From Streptomyces sulphureus DSM 40104 (GTDB lineage: Bacteria > Actinomycetota > Actinomycetes > Streptomycetales > Streptomycetaceae): a stretch of 64,000 bases of DNA. Each line of letters opens with the position of its first letter. The stretch's first letter is position 1. This document shows, one piece after another, positions 52,549 to 61,570 of the stretch. The notes under the pieces were generated by a model. The model made no database searches. It had not been told where the DNA came from and was given only the letters and a program-made list of their open reading frames with translations. The translations under genes and the position numbers were made by a program. The stretch is from NCBI RefSeq assembly GCF_000381025.1, contig NZ_KB905824.1, positions 1 through 64,000 on the forward strand. Direction: 5' to 3'.

Positions 52549-53903
52549 GCGGCGTCCCCAACTGGCCTTTCCGGCAAGCCCGTCGGTGGCTCGGATCGCC
52601 TGCGCAGTCGCCATGCCAGAGCGGCGGCGAGGAGCGCGGCGCACCAGGGCACGGCGTACGTGTGCCCGCCGTCCGCACGTTCGGCGGCCTGGCCGCCCGC
52701 TGCGGAGCCGGCCGCGATACCGCCCATGAGCGCGGTGACGGCGAGCGTCATGCCTTCGTTGAGGTGTGCCGCAGGGGTGCGCTCCTGGAGGAGCGTCATG
52801 CCCGTGACCATCGTCGGCGCCGTCGCCATGCCGGCGACGAGGAGGGAAGCGCCGAGGAGGACGAGGCCGCCGCCCGCCGCGGCGGTGACGAGCGGCAGCG
52901 CCAGCAGCGTCGCCATCGCGGCCGTGCAGGGGAGGAACCGTGCTGCGGCGGTGCCCGGCCAGTCGCGGGAGCCGAACGCGAGGCCCGCGAGCGCGGAGCC
53001 GGCGGCCTGGAGGGCGAGGACGGCGCCGCCCGCCGCCGGGTGCCCCTGCGCGTCGGCGAAGGCGAGCGTCACTACTTCGAGTGAGCCGAAGACGGCGCCG
53101 GCGGCGAGGAAGACGACCAGCAGCGACGGCATGCCGGGAAGACGCAACGGACTTGCCGCACGCAGCGACCGGGAGCGCGCCACCGGCGGTTCCGTGCTCC
53201 GCTGGGCCGTGAAGAGCACCATGCCCACGACCAGGAGGACGACGCCGGCGACGGTGCCGGCCTCGGGGAAGAGCCCGGTGCAGAGCGCCGCGGCGAGGAC
53301 GGGACCCGCGGTGAAGCAGCCCTCGTCGAGGGCCTGTTCCAGGGAGTTCGCGGAGTGGCGGGCCGAGGCGTCGTGCCGGTACAGGTGGGCCCAGCGGGCG
53401 CGCGACATCCCACCGGTGTTGGGCGTGGTGGCCGTCGCCGCGTAGCAGGCGAAGAGCGTCCAGTCGGGGGCACCGCTGCGCAGCGAGGCGACGAGCGCGA
53501 GGGAGCCGCAGGCGGCGAGGAGCGTCGCGGGCAGGGCGACACGAGACTGCCCGTGCCGGTCGACGAGGCGCGCGACGAGCGGGGCGACGAGCGCCGTCGC
53601 GGCGAGTCCGGCAGCGACCACCGCTCCGGCGAGCGCGTACGAGCCGCGCCGCTCGGCGATCATCAGGACGGCGCTGACGCTGAACATCCCCATGGGCAGG
53701 CGGGCGAGCAGGTTGCCGAGGGTGAAGGCGACGGTTCCCCGGACGGTGAAGAGGCGCGCGTACGGGCCGGTGCGGCGGGGAGTACGGGATCGGCGGTGCG
53801 GCTGGGCGATGAGCAGCGTGTGGCCGCTCAGCCAGGGCAAGTGGCCGCGGGCAGACGGGGGTTGGGCCCGTCGGTAGCTGGGGCCCGGAGTGTGGAAGGG
53901 CAT
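52530..53903 (-). CDS. MFS transporter
   Basis: A 457-residue membrane protein with about twelve hydrophobic segments after a 45-residue Arg-rich N-terminal tail. VARLVDRHGQSRVALPA is the A-like loop of major facilitator exporters. It is divergent from a LysR gene 84 bp away, the standard arrangement of a regulated efflux pump. ATG 53903 is the most upstream start that does not enter the regulator. Confidence 0.84.
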   Translation of the reverse strand: MPFHTPGPSYRRAQPPSARGHLPWLSGHTLLIAQPHRRSRTPRRTGPYARLFTVRGTVAFTLGNLLARLPMGMFSVSAVLMIAERRGSYALAGAVVAAGLAATALVAPLVARLVDRHGQSRVALPATLLAACGSLALVASLRSGAPDWTLFACYAATATTPNTGGMSRARWAHLYRHDASARHSANSLEQALDEGCFTAGPVLAAALCTGLFPEAGTVAGVVLLVVGMVLFTAQRSTEPPVARSRSLRAASPLRLPGMPSLLVVFLAAGAVFGSLEVVTLAFADAQGHPAAGGAVLALQAAGSALAGLAFGSRDWPGTAAARFLPCTAAMATLLALPLVTAAAGGGLVLLGASLLVAGMATAPTMVTGMTLLQERTPAAHLNEGMTLAVTALMGGIAAGSAAGGQAAERADGGHTYAVPWCAALLAAALAWRLRRRSEPPTGLPERPVGDAAHTRGE

Positions 53904-53937
53904 ACGTGCACGGTCCACGGCTGCTGGCTGCGGCGTC

Positions 53938-53949
53938 CAACACCTGTTG
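53938..53949. promoter_or_regulatory. inverted repeat between MFS and LysR genes, possible operator
   Basis: CAACACCTGTTG has five-base complementary arms around CC, and CAACAC pairs again with GTGTTG about 25 bp downstream. LysR proteins bind such imperfect dyads between divergent genes. Confidence 0.4.
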
Positions 53950-53975
53950 CGGAGTGATTCACCGGGTTGTGTTGT

Positions 53976-53981
53976 TAGCCT
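53976..53981 (+). promoter_or_regulatory. -10 hexamer for leaderless lysR transcript
   Basis: TAGCCT lies six bases before ATG 53988 with no ribosome-binding site between them. Confidence 0.45.
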
Positions 53982-53987
53982 CCTCGG

Positions 53988-54947
53988 ATGCCTGCCGACC
54001 TGCCGCCCCGGGTGCTCCGCTGCTTCCTCGCAGTCGCTGAGGAGCTGCACTTCACCCGTGCCGCCGCTCGTATCCCCGTGGCGCAGCAGGCGTTGAGCCG
54101 GGACATCGCGCTGCTGGAGCGCCGGTTGGGCGCTGCGGTCTTCCATCGGACCACGCGGCGTGTGGAGTTGACCGCCGCGGGTGCGCGGTTGCTGCCGCTT
54201 GCACGTCGCGTCGTCGAGGCGCAGCGGGAGTTGGCGGAGGCGTTCGTGCCCGACGAGCGTCCGTACGTGGTCGACGTGGCCGCTCCCGTCTCGACCGGGC
54301 AGCAAGTGCTCGACGCGGCACGGGAGTCGGCGCCCGGCGTGGAGTTCGTGGCGCGGTACCACAGCGGGCTGGCGCGTGCCGCCGCCGAGATGGCGGACGG
54401 GCGCCTCGACGCCTCCTTCGGCCGGTTCGCGGGGCTGGACCGTGCGTCACGCGCCGGACTCGGGCACGTCCTGGTCCGCTACGAACGCGTCTGCGTACTG
54501 CTCCCCGAGGACGACCCGCGAGCCCGACTGCCGGAGGTGCCGCTGCGGTTGCTGCGCGGGTCCGAGCTGTACGCGGGCGCGGGCAACCCGGAGACGGCGG
54601 AGTGGACCGACTACGCGGAGGCCCTCGTCGCCGGAACGGGGGTGGGCCTGCTGCCGCCGTTCCCGAAGATCGAGGGCGAGGCCGAGTTCGCCCGGCTCGT
54701 GCGCAAGCGTCGGTGGTCGGTGCTGGCGAGCGAGGTGTTCGTGGGCGTGCCCGGCATGGTGCTGCGGCCCCTGGTGGAGCCGTGCGCGCTCTCGCCCGTC
54801 TCGTTGGTGTACCGGCGGCGGGGGCATCCCGGGCTGGACGCCCTGGTGGAGGCGGCGCGTGCGTTGGGGGAGCGGGAAGGGTGGCGGGAGTGGCCCGTCG
54901 AGGGGTGGGTGCCCGAGGCGGATGCACGGGGGATTGCGGGGAGTTGA
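53988..54947 (+). CDS. LysR-family transcriptional regulator
   Basis: A 319-residue protein. The N-terminal winged helix has FLAVAEELHFTRAAARIPVAQQALSRDIALLERRLG, then VFHRTTRRVELTAAG. The effector domain follows from about 90. It probably controls itself and the divergent MFS gene through the dyad at 53938-53949. The inducer is unknown. Confidence 0.92.
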   Translation: MPADLPPRVLRCFLAVAEELHFTRAAARIPVAQQALSRDIALLERRLGAAVFHRTTRRVELTAAGARLLPLARRVVEAQRELAEAFVPDERPYVVDVAAPVSTGQQVLDAARESAPGVEFVARYHSGLARAAAEMADGRLDASFGRFAGLDRASRAGLGHVLVRYERVCVLLPEDDPRARLPEVPLRLLRGSELYAGAGNPETAEWTDYAEALVAGTGVGLLPPFPKIEGEAEFARLVRKRRWSVLASEVFVGVPGMVLRPLVEPCALSPVSLVYRRRGHPGLDALVEAARALGEREGWREWPVEGWVPEADARGIAGS

Positions 54948-55100
54948 GAGTGGGGGACTGGCTTGTGTGACGGTGCCGGGTGGTCGCTGGGTGAACGGGT
55001 GTGTGTGGCTGTGGGTCGCGGTCGGGCGGGCGGGGGAGGCGTGGCTTGGCCACTCGTCGTCGTGCTGGCGGTGCTTTCCGGCGCGGCGGGGGTGAGGAGC
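54948..55100. other. intergenic, no gene recognised
   Basis: GT-rich on the plus strand. The minus strand continues the frame of the decayed methyltransferase but shows no further homology. Confidence 0.4.
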
Positions 55101-55279
55101 GGCGGGATGCCGGTGCCGATGCCGGGGAACTGGCGGGTGCCCAGCGCCTCGGCTGGTCAGCGGGTCGTGCGGTGCGCCACGGCCCGGTTGGCGCGCGCTG
55201 CGACCATCAGGCCGGGGCTCAACCGCGCTGCGTGCGCGGCGGGTTGGCGGTCCTCGGCGAGGCGGGTGGCGCCGCCGAT
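55101..55279 (-). pseudogene. remnant of a third DUF574-type SAM methyltransferase
   Basis: Translated on the minus strand from 55279, this shows LAEDRQPAA, SPGLMVAARANRAVAHR and, past an in-frame TGA, RQFPGIGTGIP. The intact neighbours read YPADRETAA, NPNAMVAARENRGFMHR and RQFVDIGTGIP in the same order and spacing. A stop codon precedes the fragment, another interrupts it, and the C-terminal ~190 residues are absent. It is thus a truncated relic of a tandem triplication. Confidence 0.75.
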
Positions 55280-55373
55280 TTAGTGGTCGTGCAGGTGCGA
55301 GGGGTGGGGACGTTCGTCGCCGGTTCGTCCGTCCGGTCGTCGCAAGGGGCTCCCCGGTGTTCGCGGGGCTCGG

Positions 55374-56207
55374 TCAGGATTTCACCCCGACGCCCGCCCA
55401 GACGGCGGCCTCGGCGCGGCCGACCGTACCGGGAAGCTGGGGCACGCCGACGCGTGCGAGCGTGGGTCGCCACTCGTGGGTCGCGACGAGCCCGGGTGCG
55501 ACCAATTCGAGGGCGGGGCTGGAGTGTTCGAAGAATGCCTGCGTCTCCGCCCGGATGCGGAGGGCGAGTTCGATGCCTTGTGCGCGGCAGACCTCGGCGA
55601 GGCGGCGCATCGTCGGCGGGTCGAAGTCCTCGGTGCCGTGCGAGACGGCGAGCGTGCTTCCGGGCGGGAGGCGGTCCATGAGGTGCGCGACGAGGCGGTG
55701 CGGCTCGTCGGCGTCGGTGATGAAGTGCAGCAGGGCGATGAGGGACAGGGCCACGGGTTCGCCGAAGTCCAGCGTGGCGGCGGCGCGTTCGAGGATGCGG
55801 TCCGGGTCGCGCACGTCGGCGTCGACGTATGCCGTGCGACCCGCGTCGTTGCCGGTGAGGAGCGCCCGGGCGTGCGTGAGGACGATCGGGTCGTTGTCGA
55901 CGTAGACGACGCGCGCGTCGGGGCGGTGCGCCTGCGCGACCTGGTGGAGGTTGGGCTCGGTGGGGACGCCCGTGCCGATGTCGAGGAACTGCCGGATGCC
56001 GTGCTCCTGGACCGCCCAACGCGTCGCGCGGTGCATGAAGTTGCGGTTCTGGCGCGCGGCGACGATCGCGTCGGGGAACGCCTCGATAGCGGCGCCCGCG
56101 CCCCGCCGGTCCGCCGGGTAGTTGGTCTTGCCGCCGAGGATGTAGTCGTAGAGCCTCGCCGGGTGGGCGCGCTTGACGCCGAGCCTGTCCTGCGCTGCGT
56201 TGTTCAA
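55374..56207 (-). CDS. SAM-dependent methyltransferase, DUF574/PF04672 family
   Basis: A 277-residue protein. RLYDYILGGKTNYPADR is the family N-terminal signature, IRQFLDIGTGVPTEPNLHQV holds the SAM-binding glycines, and VVYVDNDPIVLTHARALL carries the acidic ribose-binding residue. The end, AAVWAGVGVKS, matches the paralogue at 56736. TTG 56207 is taken as start because it aligns with the paralogue and follows GGGAG; ATG 56342 would add 45 residues without family resemblance. The methyl acceptor is unknown for this abundant actinobacterial family. Confidence 0.83.
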   Translation of the reverse strand: MNNAAQDRLGVKRAHPARLYDYILGGKTNYPADRRGAGAAIEAFPDAIVAARQNRNFMHRATRWAVQEHGIRQFLDIGTGVPTEPNLHQVAQAHRPDARVVYVDNDPIVLTHARALLTGNDAGRTAYVDADVRDPDRILERAAATLDFGEPVALSLIALLHFITDADEPHRLVAHLMDRLPPGSTLAVSHGTEDFDPPTMRRLAEVCRAQGIELALRIRAETQAFFEHSSPALELVAPGLVATHEWRPTLARVGVPQLPGTVGRAEAAVWAGVGVKS

Positions 56208-56735
56208 CCGGTGACTCCCGAGGTGGCGGGGACGGGCGAGGTGGTGCGGGGGCAGCGGCCGACGCGCCACCGGTGCGTGCCGCTCCTTCGCGAAGTGCAG
56301 TGTGTGCGCTTCGAGTTGGCGGCCAGCGTCAGCGTCGCTCATGTCGGCGGCGAGAGGGTCGGTGCGCTGCCGGCGTGCGCGTGTCGGCGTGGTCGGCGCG
56401 CATCTCCGCCGCGCACTGCTGGGTGATGCGGCGGAGGCCGGGTTCGGCGCCGTCCTACGTTGCCGCGCTCGGCGCGGCAACAAGCGGCGGGGGGCGTGGA
56501 GTTGCGGACCGGGTGGGCGGTGGCGATGCCGGGGTGGGCGTCGACAGCCTCGACGGCTGCCGACCGGTTGCCCGGGCGCGCCCGGCCGCTCAGCGGGTCC
56601 CGCTCGTCGAGGGGTGCCATACGCGTCTCCAGGTGGCCGCGGCGGATGTCGGCCCCGGCACGTGAGGAGCCTGCCTGTGGTGTGCTCCTCGCCGGTGCCG
56701 CGACGGCTGCGACGTCCCCAACTCGACGGTCACGC
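56208..56735. other. spacer between methyltransferase paralogues
   Basis: About 530 bp in which no frame resembles a known family. I looked for a further methyltransferase relic and found none. It presumably carries the promoter of the gene ending at 55374. Confidence 0.4.
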
Positions 56736-57584
56736 TCAGGACTTGATGCCGACACCGGCCCAGACGCCGACCTCCGCCGCGCTCACCATCCCGGCGAGCC
56801 GCGGCTTCTGGTCGATCTCCAACTCGGTGCGCCACTCGTGGCTCGGGGTGAGCCCCGGGTCGGCTATCTCGGTCCCAGCCTGGTGGAAGAACCGTTCCGT
56901 TGTGGCCTTGTCGCGGAGTGCGAGCGTCATCCCCCGCGAGCGGTAGACGCGGCCGAGCTCGCGCATCGTGCCCGTGGTGGCGTCCTCGGGGTCGAAGTCC
57001 TCGGTGGCGTGCGAGAGGATCAGCGCGCTTCCCGGCGCCATGGCGTCGAGGAGGCGCTGGGTGAGGCCGTGCGGGTCGGCGTCGTCGCCGACGAAGTGGA
57101 AGAGTGCGACGACGGAGAGGCAGGCCGGTTCGCTCAAGTCCAGGGTTTTGTCGGCCTGTTCGAGGATGCGGTCCGGCTCGCGCACGTCTGCGTCGATGTA
57201 GTCGGTGCGGCCCTCGCGGGTGCCGGTGAGGAGGGCGCGTGCGTAGGTGAGGACGATGGGGTCGTTGTCGGTGTAGACGACGCGGGCGTCCGGCGCGAAC
57301 TGCTGCGCGACCTGGTGGAGGTTGGGCTCGGTGGGGATGCCGGTGCCGATGTCGACGAACTGCCGGATGCCGTGCTGCTCGACGACGTACCGGACGGCGC
57401 GGTGCATGAAGCCGCGGTTCTCGCGGGCGGCGACCATCGCGTTCGGGTTGGCACCGAGAACCTCGGCGGCGGTCTCCCGGTCGGCGGGGTAGTTGGTCTT
57501 GCCACCGAGGTAGAAGTCGTAGAGGCGCGCGGGGTGGGCTCGCTTGACGCCGAGCCGGTCCTCGTCGCCGCCGTTGGTGGCCAT
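56736..57584 (-). CDS. SAM-dependent methyltransferase, DUF574/PF04672 family
   Basis: A 282-residue paralogue of the gene at 55374, with ARLYDFYLGGKTNYPADR, IRQFVDIGTGIPTEPNLHQV and VVYTDNDPIVLTYARALL. Two consecutive ATG codons (57587, 57584) follow GGAGG; the second has the better spacing and is used. Substrate unknown. The two intact copies share most signature residues but are clearly diverged elsewhere. Confidence 0.88.
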   Translation of the reverse strand: MATNGGDEDRLGVKRAHPARLYDFYLGGKTNYPADRETAAEVLGANPNAMVAARENRGFMHRAVRYVVEQHGIRQFVDIGTGIPTEPNLHQVAQQFAPDARVVYTDNDPIVLTYARALLTGTREGRTDYIDADVREPDRILEQADKTLDLSEPACLSVVALFHFVGDDADPHGLTQRLLDAMAPGSALILSHATEDFDPEDATTGTMRELGRVYRSRGMTLALRDKATTERFFHQAGTEIADPGLTPSHEWRTELEIDQKPRLAGMVSAAEVGVWAGVGIKS

Positions 57585-57978
57585 CATGTCCTCCGAAGAC
57601 TCCTGAAACCTCTGATCGTTGAGCAGCGCGGCCGACTCTACGCGCCCCCACGCGCGCTGTACCCGGCAATCGCGGGAAAGAGACCACCCTGCACAAAAGG
57701 TCCCCAGCCTGCGGCCCGTCGGCGTCAACACGGCGCCGATCGCGCGATGTTGACGCGCAGGGGGCGCGCACGGTGCGCAACTACGCGCTGGATGCCCACT
57801 GTTCCCGTCTTCCCCGCTCTGAGCTGCACTCGTACGCACACGTCCCGGCTGACGCCCAACCGGGCACCTGGACGGCGCCGGGCGTCCCGGCGCCCGCGGC
57901 TGCCATGATCGGCGTACGACGGCTGCCGGACTCCGTGCCCGGCAGCCGTACCAGTGCGCGTAAGGAAGTGGGCCCAGA
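57585..57978. promoter_or_regulatory. divergent intergenic region
   Basis: This 394-bp spacer separates the methyltransferase (minus) and the small monooxygenase (plus). No gene is recognised, and no clear promoter hexamers can be singled out. Confidence 0.35.
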
Positions 57979-58272
57979 GTGAGCTACGTCGTCGTTGCCC
58001 GGTACCGCACCCTGGAGGGCAGGGAACAGGAGGTGCTCGACCTCCTCGATCGGGCCGCCGCCGCCACCCGCACCGAACCCGGCAACCTCGCCTACCGCGT
58101 CCACCAGGGCGCGGAAGACCCGCGCACCGTCGTCCTCTACGAGGAGTACCGGACGGAGGCCGACCTCGCCGCCCACTGGGCGAGCGAGCACTTTCGCGAC
58201 GTCGTCGCGGGACGCGTCATCCCGCTCCTGGAGAGTCGCGAGGTGGTGCGGTGCCTGCCGCGGGACCAGTGA
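57979..58272 (+). CDS. antibiotic biosynthesis monooxygenase (ABM) domain protein
   Basis: A 97-residue ferredoxin-like protein. VVVARYRTLEGREQEVLDLL, GNLAYRVHQ and EYRTEADLAAHWASEHF are the usual beta-alpha-beta landmarks of ABM/YgiN proteins, which act as cofactor-free monooxygenases or quinone/peroxide handling enzymes. AAGGAAGTG precedes GTG 57979. It is a stand-alone gene; the substrate is unknown. Confidence 0.85.
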   Translation: MSYVVVARYRTLEGREQEVLDLLDRAAAATRTEPGNLAYRVHQGAEDPRTVVLYEEYRTEADLAAHWASEHFRDVVAGRVIPLLESREVVRCLPRDQ

Positions 58273-58905
58273 GCGACGTCCGTACGGCAACGGGCGGCGA
58301 AGCGGGGCGCGTTGGGTTGCGCCTTACACAGCTTTACGGTGCGTCGCGGGTTCACGTCGCGAGTCGACGCGTCCGCGGGGAAGCTCAGGTCGCCGACAGG
58401 AAGGACGAGGATGCGGCTCCGGGAGCGCCAGGCTTGTGGACTCCGCCACGTCGCCACCGGATTCGGCGCAGGGCGCCCGCTGCTGCCGCCCGTGGTGCGG
58501 ACGGCTCTCCAGGAGCAAGGGCGCTGCCGTCCAGTCGCCCCGTGAACTTCTCTGCCACGCAGGCGACTTGAGCCCCGGCTCGGCCGTCGGCGACGTGCTC
58601 GGGGGTGCGGAGGCTACGGCGGCGACCCCGCGGCTCGACTCGCCTCCGGCACCCTCCTGATGCGGCGGCAAGCGGAGCAGCACCGCTCCTACCTGCCGAC
58701 CGCGCGGTACCGAACCGTCGCGTCGTCCCGGTGCACGGCGGCTCGCCGCCCGACCGAAATTGCGTTGCGGGCGACCTCTCCCCGTGCCAGGGTGCTCGCG
58801 TTCCTGTAGCCGATCGTGCGAGGCAGCAGATGCTCAACCGGAGTGTTCTCACGGCCCGGCGGCCCCCGGTGGCCGCACCGCGGACGAATGCTTCGGAGTC
58901 TCTGC
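58273..58905. promoter_or_regulatory. long leader region upstream of the ABC-F gene
   Basis: 633 bp without a recognised gene. A short hairpin (GCGGCC...GGCCGC, about 58859-58876) lies just before the ABC-F ribosome-binding site, and in-frame GTG 58816 opens a possible leader continuous with the gene. Resistance-type ABC-F genes often have attenuating leaders, so this may be one. Confidence 0.35.
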
Positions 58906-60534
58906 ATGCCCACACAGATCACGGCGCTCGGCGTCACGAAGAGCTACCCGGGTAGGACCGTCCTCGACGAGGTCTCCTGCTCGGTCGCCGCCGGCTGCAC
59001 CGGCGTCGTCGGGGAGAACGGCTCGGGGAAGAGCACGCTTCTGCGCCTCTTCGCCGGAGCCGAGCGGCCGGACGCGGGCGAGGTCCGCGTCGAGACGGAG
59101 GGCGGCGTCGGATACCTGCCCCAGCAAGGGGAGTTGCCGCCGCACGCCACCGTCGCTGAGGTCCTCGCCGAGGCGCTGCGCGAACTCCGCGCCGTCGAGC
59201 GCCGGATGCGGGAGCTGGAGGCGCGGATGGCCGACGGCGCGGAGCAGGTGCTCACCGAGTACGGCGAACTCCTCACCGTCTTCGAGGTGCGCGGCGGCTA
59301 CGACGCGGAGGCACGCCTCGAACGCACCCTCCACGGCCTCGGGTTGGCGAAGCTGCCCCGCGACCGCCGCGCGGGCGACCTCTCCGGCGGCGAGCAGGTA
59401 CGGCTGCGCCTCGCAGCCCTCCTCGCCGCCTCGCCCGAGGTTCTCCTCCTCGACGAGCCGACCAACCACCTCGACGACGCGGCGCTCACCTGGCTCGAGG
59501 ACCACCTGCGCACGCGCCCCGGCACGACCGTCGCCGTCTCGCACGACCGCACCTTCCTCGAACGCGCCGCACACACCCTGCTGGAGGTCGACGCCGACCG
59601 CCGCACCGTCCTCCGCCACGGCAACGGCTACGCCGGCTACCTCGCCGACAAGGCGGCGGCGAGGCGCCGTTGGGAGCAGGCGTACGAGCGGTGGCGCACC
59701 GAGGTACGCGCCCAGCGGGAGGCCGCGGCGACCACGGCGCGGCGGGTCGCGTACGGGCGCGGCCCTACCGACACCAACAAGATGGCCTACGACCGGGCGG
59801 GCGGACGAGTCCAGCAGTCGCTCGCCAGCCGGGTGCGGAACGCGGAGGAGCGCCTCCGCAGACTCCTCGCGGACCCGGTCCCCGAGCCGCCCCAACCGCT
59901 GCGTTTCCGCGCCGAGTTGGCGTCGCGGCGGCTCCGAGGGCCCGTCCTCGCGGCCGACGGCGTGACGGTGGCCGACCGTCTCACGCCGACGGACCTCGCG
60001 CTCCGCTCGGGCGAGCGGCTCCTCGTCACGGGCCCGAACGGCGCGGGCAAGAGCACCCTCCTAGCCGTCCTGGCAGGCGAACTGCCTCCGGACGGGGGCA
60101 CGTTGCGCCGCCGCGGGCGAGTCGGCCACCTGTTGCAGGAACCAGTCGTCGGGGCGCCGGAGCGGACGGTGCTGGAGGCATTCGCACGCGGACACCGCGG
60201 CCGTTCGGAAGAGCACCGCCAAAACCTGCTGCGCTTGGGCCTGTTCGCCCCCGAGGTGCTGGAGGCGAGGGTCGGCACACTCTCCACGGGTCAGCGCCAG
60301 CGGCTCGCACTCGCCCGCCTCCTCAGCGAACCCGCCGAGCTGCTCCTCCTCGACGAGCCGACCAACCACCTCTCACCCGCGCTCGTGGAAGAGTTGGAGG
60401 CGGCACTCGACGCGTACGGCGGTGCGCTCGTCGTCGTCAGCCACGACCGCAGGCTCCGGCGGCGCTGGAAGGGGACGGAGCTGCGGCTGCCGGCCGGGGA
60501 CGACCCTTGCCTTCAAGAGCGCTCCAACTCCTAG
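58906..60534 (+). CDS. ABC-F protein, antibiotic-resistance (ARE) type
   Basis: A 542-residue soluble protein with two ATPase modules and no membrane segment. First module: GENGSGKST (about 39), LSGGEQVRL (about 160), LLLDEPTNHLDD. Second: GPNGAGKST (about 380), LSTGQRQRL, LLLDEPTNHLSP. The interdomain linker is basic and helical (TNKMAYDRAGGRVQQSL), as in ribosome-protecting ABC-F proteins such as Vga, TlrC or VarM. It probably protects the ribosome from a macrolide, lincosamide, streptogramin or similar drug. ATG 58906 follows GGAG at nine bases. Confidence 0.88.
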   Translation: MPTQITALGVTKSYPGRTVLDEVSCSVAAGCTGVVGENGSGKSTLLRLFAGAERPDAGEVRVETEGGVGYLPQQGELPPHATVAEVLAEALRELRAVERRMRELEARMADGAEQVLTEYGELLTVFEVRGGYDAEARLERTLHGLGLAKLPRDRRAGDLSGGEQVRLRLAALLAASPEVLLLDEPTNHLDDAALTWLEDHLRTRPGTTVAVSHDRTFLERAAHTLLEVDADRRTVLRHGNGYAGYLADKAAARRRWEQAYERWRTEVRAQREAAATTARRVAYGRGPTDTNKMAYDRAGGRVQQSLASRVRNAEERLRRLLADPVPEPPQPLRFRAELASRRLRGPVLAADGVTVADRLTPTDLALRSGERLLVTGPNGAGKSTLLAVLAGELPPDGGTLRRRGRVGHLLQEPVVGAPERTVLEAFARGHRGRSEEHRQNLLRLGLFAPEVLEARVGTLSTGQRQRLALARLLSEPAELLLLDEPTNHLSPALVEELEAALDAYGGALVVVSHDRRLRRRWKGTELRLPAGDDPCLQERSNS

Positions 60535-60589
60535 GCTCCACAACGACGTTCCCGACCAGCACGGCGTACGACCCCACCCGGGAGGAACA

Positions 60590-61570
60590 GTGCAGGACTT
60601 TCACGACACCCCGCTCCCGACGCGCACCCTGTGGCCCGACGGTCCGGAGGTCGGCGCCCTCGGCCTCGGCTGCATGGGCATGAGCTGGGGCTACGGCACC
60701 TCCGCCGACGCCGAGGACCCGGCAGCGGTGATCGCCGAAGCGCTCGACCTCGGCGTCACCTTCCTCGACACCAGCGACGTCTACGGCCCCTTCACCAACG
60801 AGGAGTTGGTGGGGCGCGTGCTCGCCGGCCGCAGGGACGAGGTGGTGCTGGCGACGAAGGGCGGCCTCGTCGCCGACTTCGAGACGTCGGGCTCCACCCC
60901 GGTGCGGCCGGACGGCCGCCCCGAGCACCTGCGCCGAGCGGTCGACGCGTCGCTGAAGCGGCTCGGTACCGACCGCATCGACCTCTACTACCTGCACCGC
61001 CCCGATCCGGAGGTCCCCGTCGAGGAGTCGATCGGTGCAATGGCGGAGGCCGTGGAGGCGGGCAAGGTCCGTGCGCTCGGCGTCTCCGAGTTCAGCGTGG
61101 AGCAGCTCGACCGGGCGCAGGCCGTGCACCCGGTGGCGGCCGTGCAGTCGGAGCTGTCGCTCTGGACGCGGGACCACCTCGCCACCTCGCTGCCGTGGTG
61201 CGAGGCGCACGGAGCGGCCTTCGTCCCCTTCTCGCCGCTCGGACGCGGCTTCCTCACGGGCCGGTTCAGGGCCGCCGCCTTCGCCGACGACGACTACCGC
61301 ACCCGCATGCCGAGGTTCCAGCAGGAGAACCTCGCCGCCAACCTCGCGATAGTCGAGGGCGCCGAGGCGGTGGCCGCGCGGCACGGTGCGTCGGCCGGGC
61401 AGGTGGCGCTCGCCTGGACGCTGGCGCAGGGCGAGCACGTCGTACCGATCCCGGGCACGCGGCGCCGCTCCCGACTGCGGGAGAACGCGGCGGCGGCACA
61501 ACTCCGGCTCAGCGAGGAGGACTTGGCCGCGCTCGACGCCCTTCCCGCGCCGACGGGCGAGCGTTACTGA
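60590..61570 (+). CDS. aldo/keto reductase
   Basis: A 326-residue (beta/alpha)8 oxidoreductase. The catalytic tetrad is visible: Asp and Tyr in FLDTSDVYGPFTNEELVG, Lys in VLATKGG, His in YYLHRPD. The C-terminal PIPGTRRRSRLREN binds NADPH. The GTG start follows a consensus GGAGGAACA. It lies 55 bp after the ABC-F gene and may be co-transcribed, and its end overlaps the convergent gene by 7 bp. Confidence 0.94.
   Translation: MQDFHDTPLPTRTLWPDGPEVGALGLGCMGMSWGYGTSADAEDPAAVIAEALDLGVTFLDTSDVYGPFTNEELVGRVLAGRRDEVVLATKGGLVADFETSGSTPVRPDGRPEHLRRAVDASLKRLGTDRIDLYYLHRPDPEVPVEESIGAMAEAVEAGKVRALGVSEFSVEQLDRAQAVHPVAAVQSELSLWTRDHLATSLPWCEAHGAAFVPFSPLGRGFLTGRFRAAAFADDDYRTRMPRFQQENLAANLAIVEGAEAVAARHGASAGQVALAWTLAQGEHVVPIPGTRRRSRLRENAAAAQLRLSEEDLAALDALPAPTGERY

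Noticed and set aside
54963..55283. Plus-strand 106-residue frame after the LysR gene
   Set aside because: Its sequence has no motifs, and the opposite strand carries the methyltransferase relic, which explains the composition.
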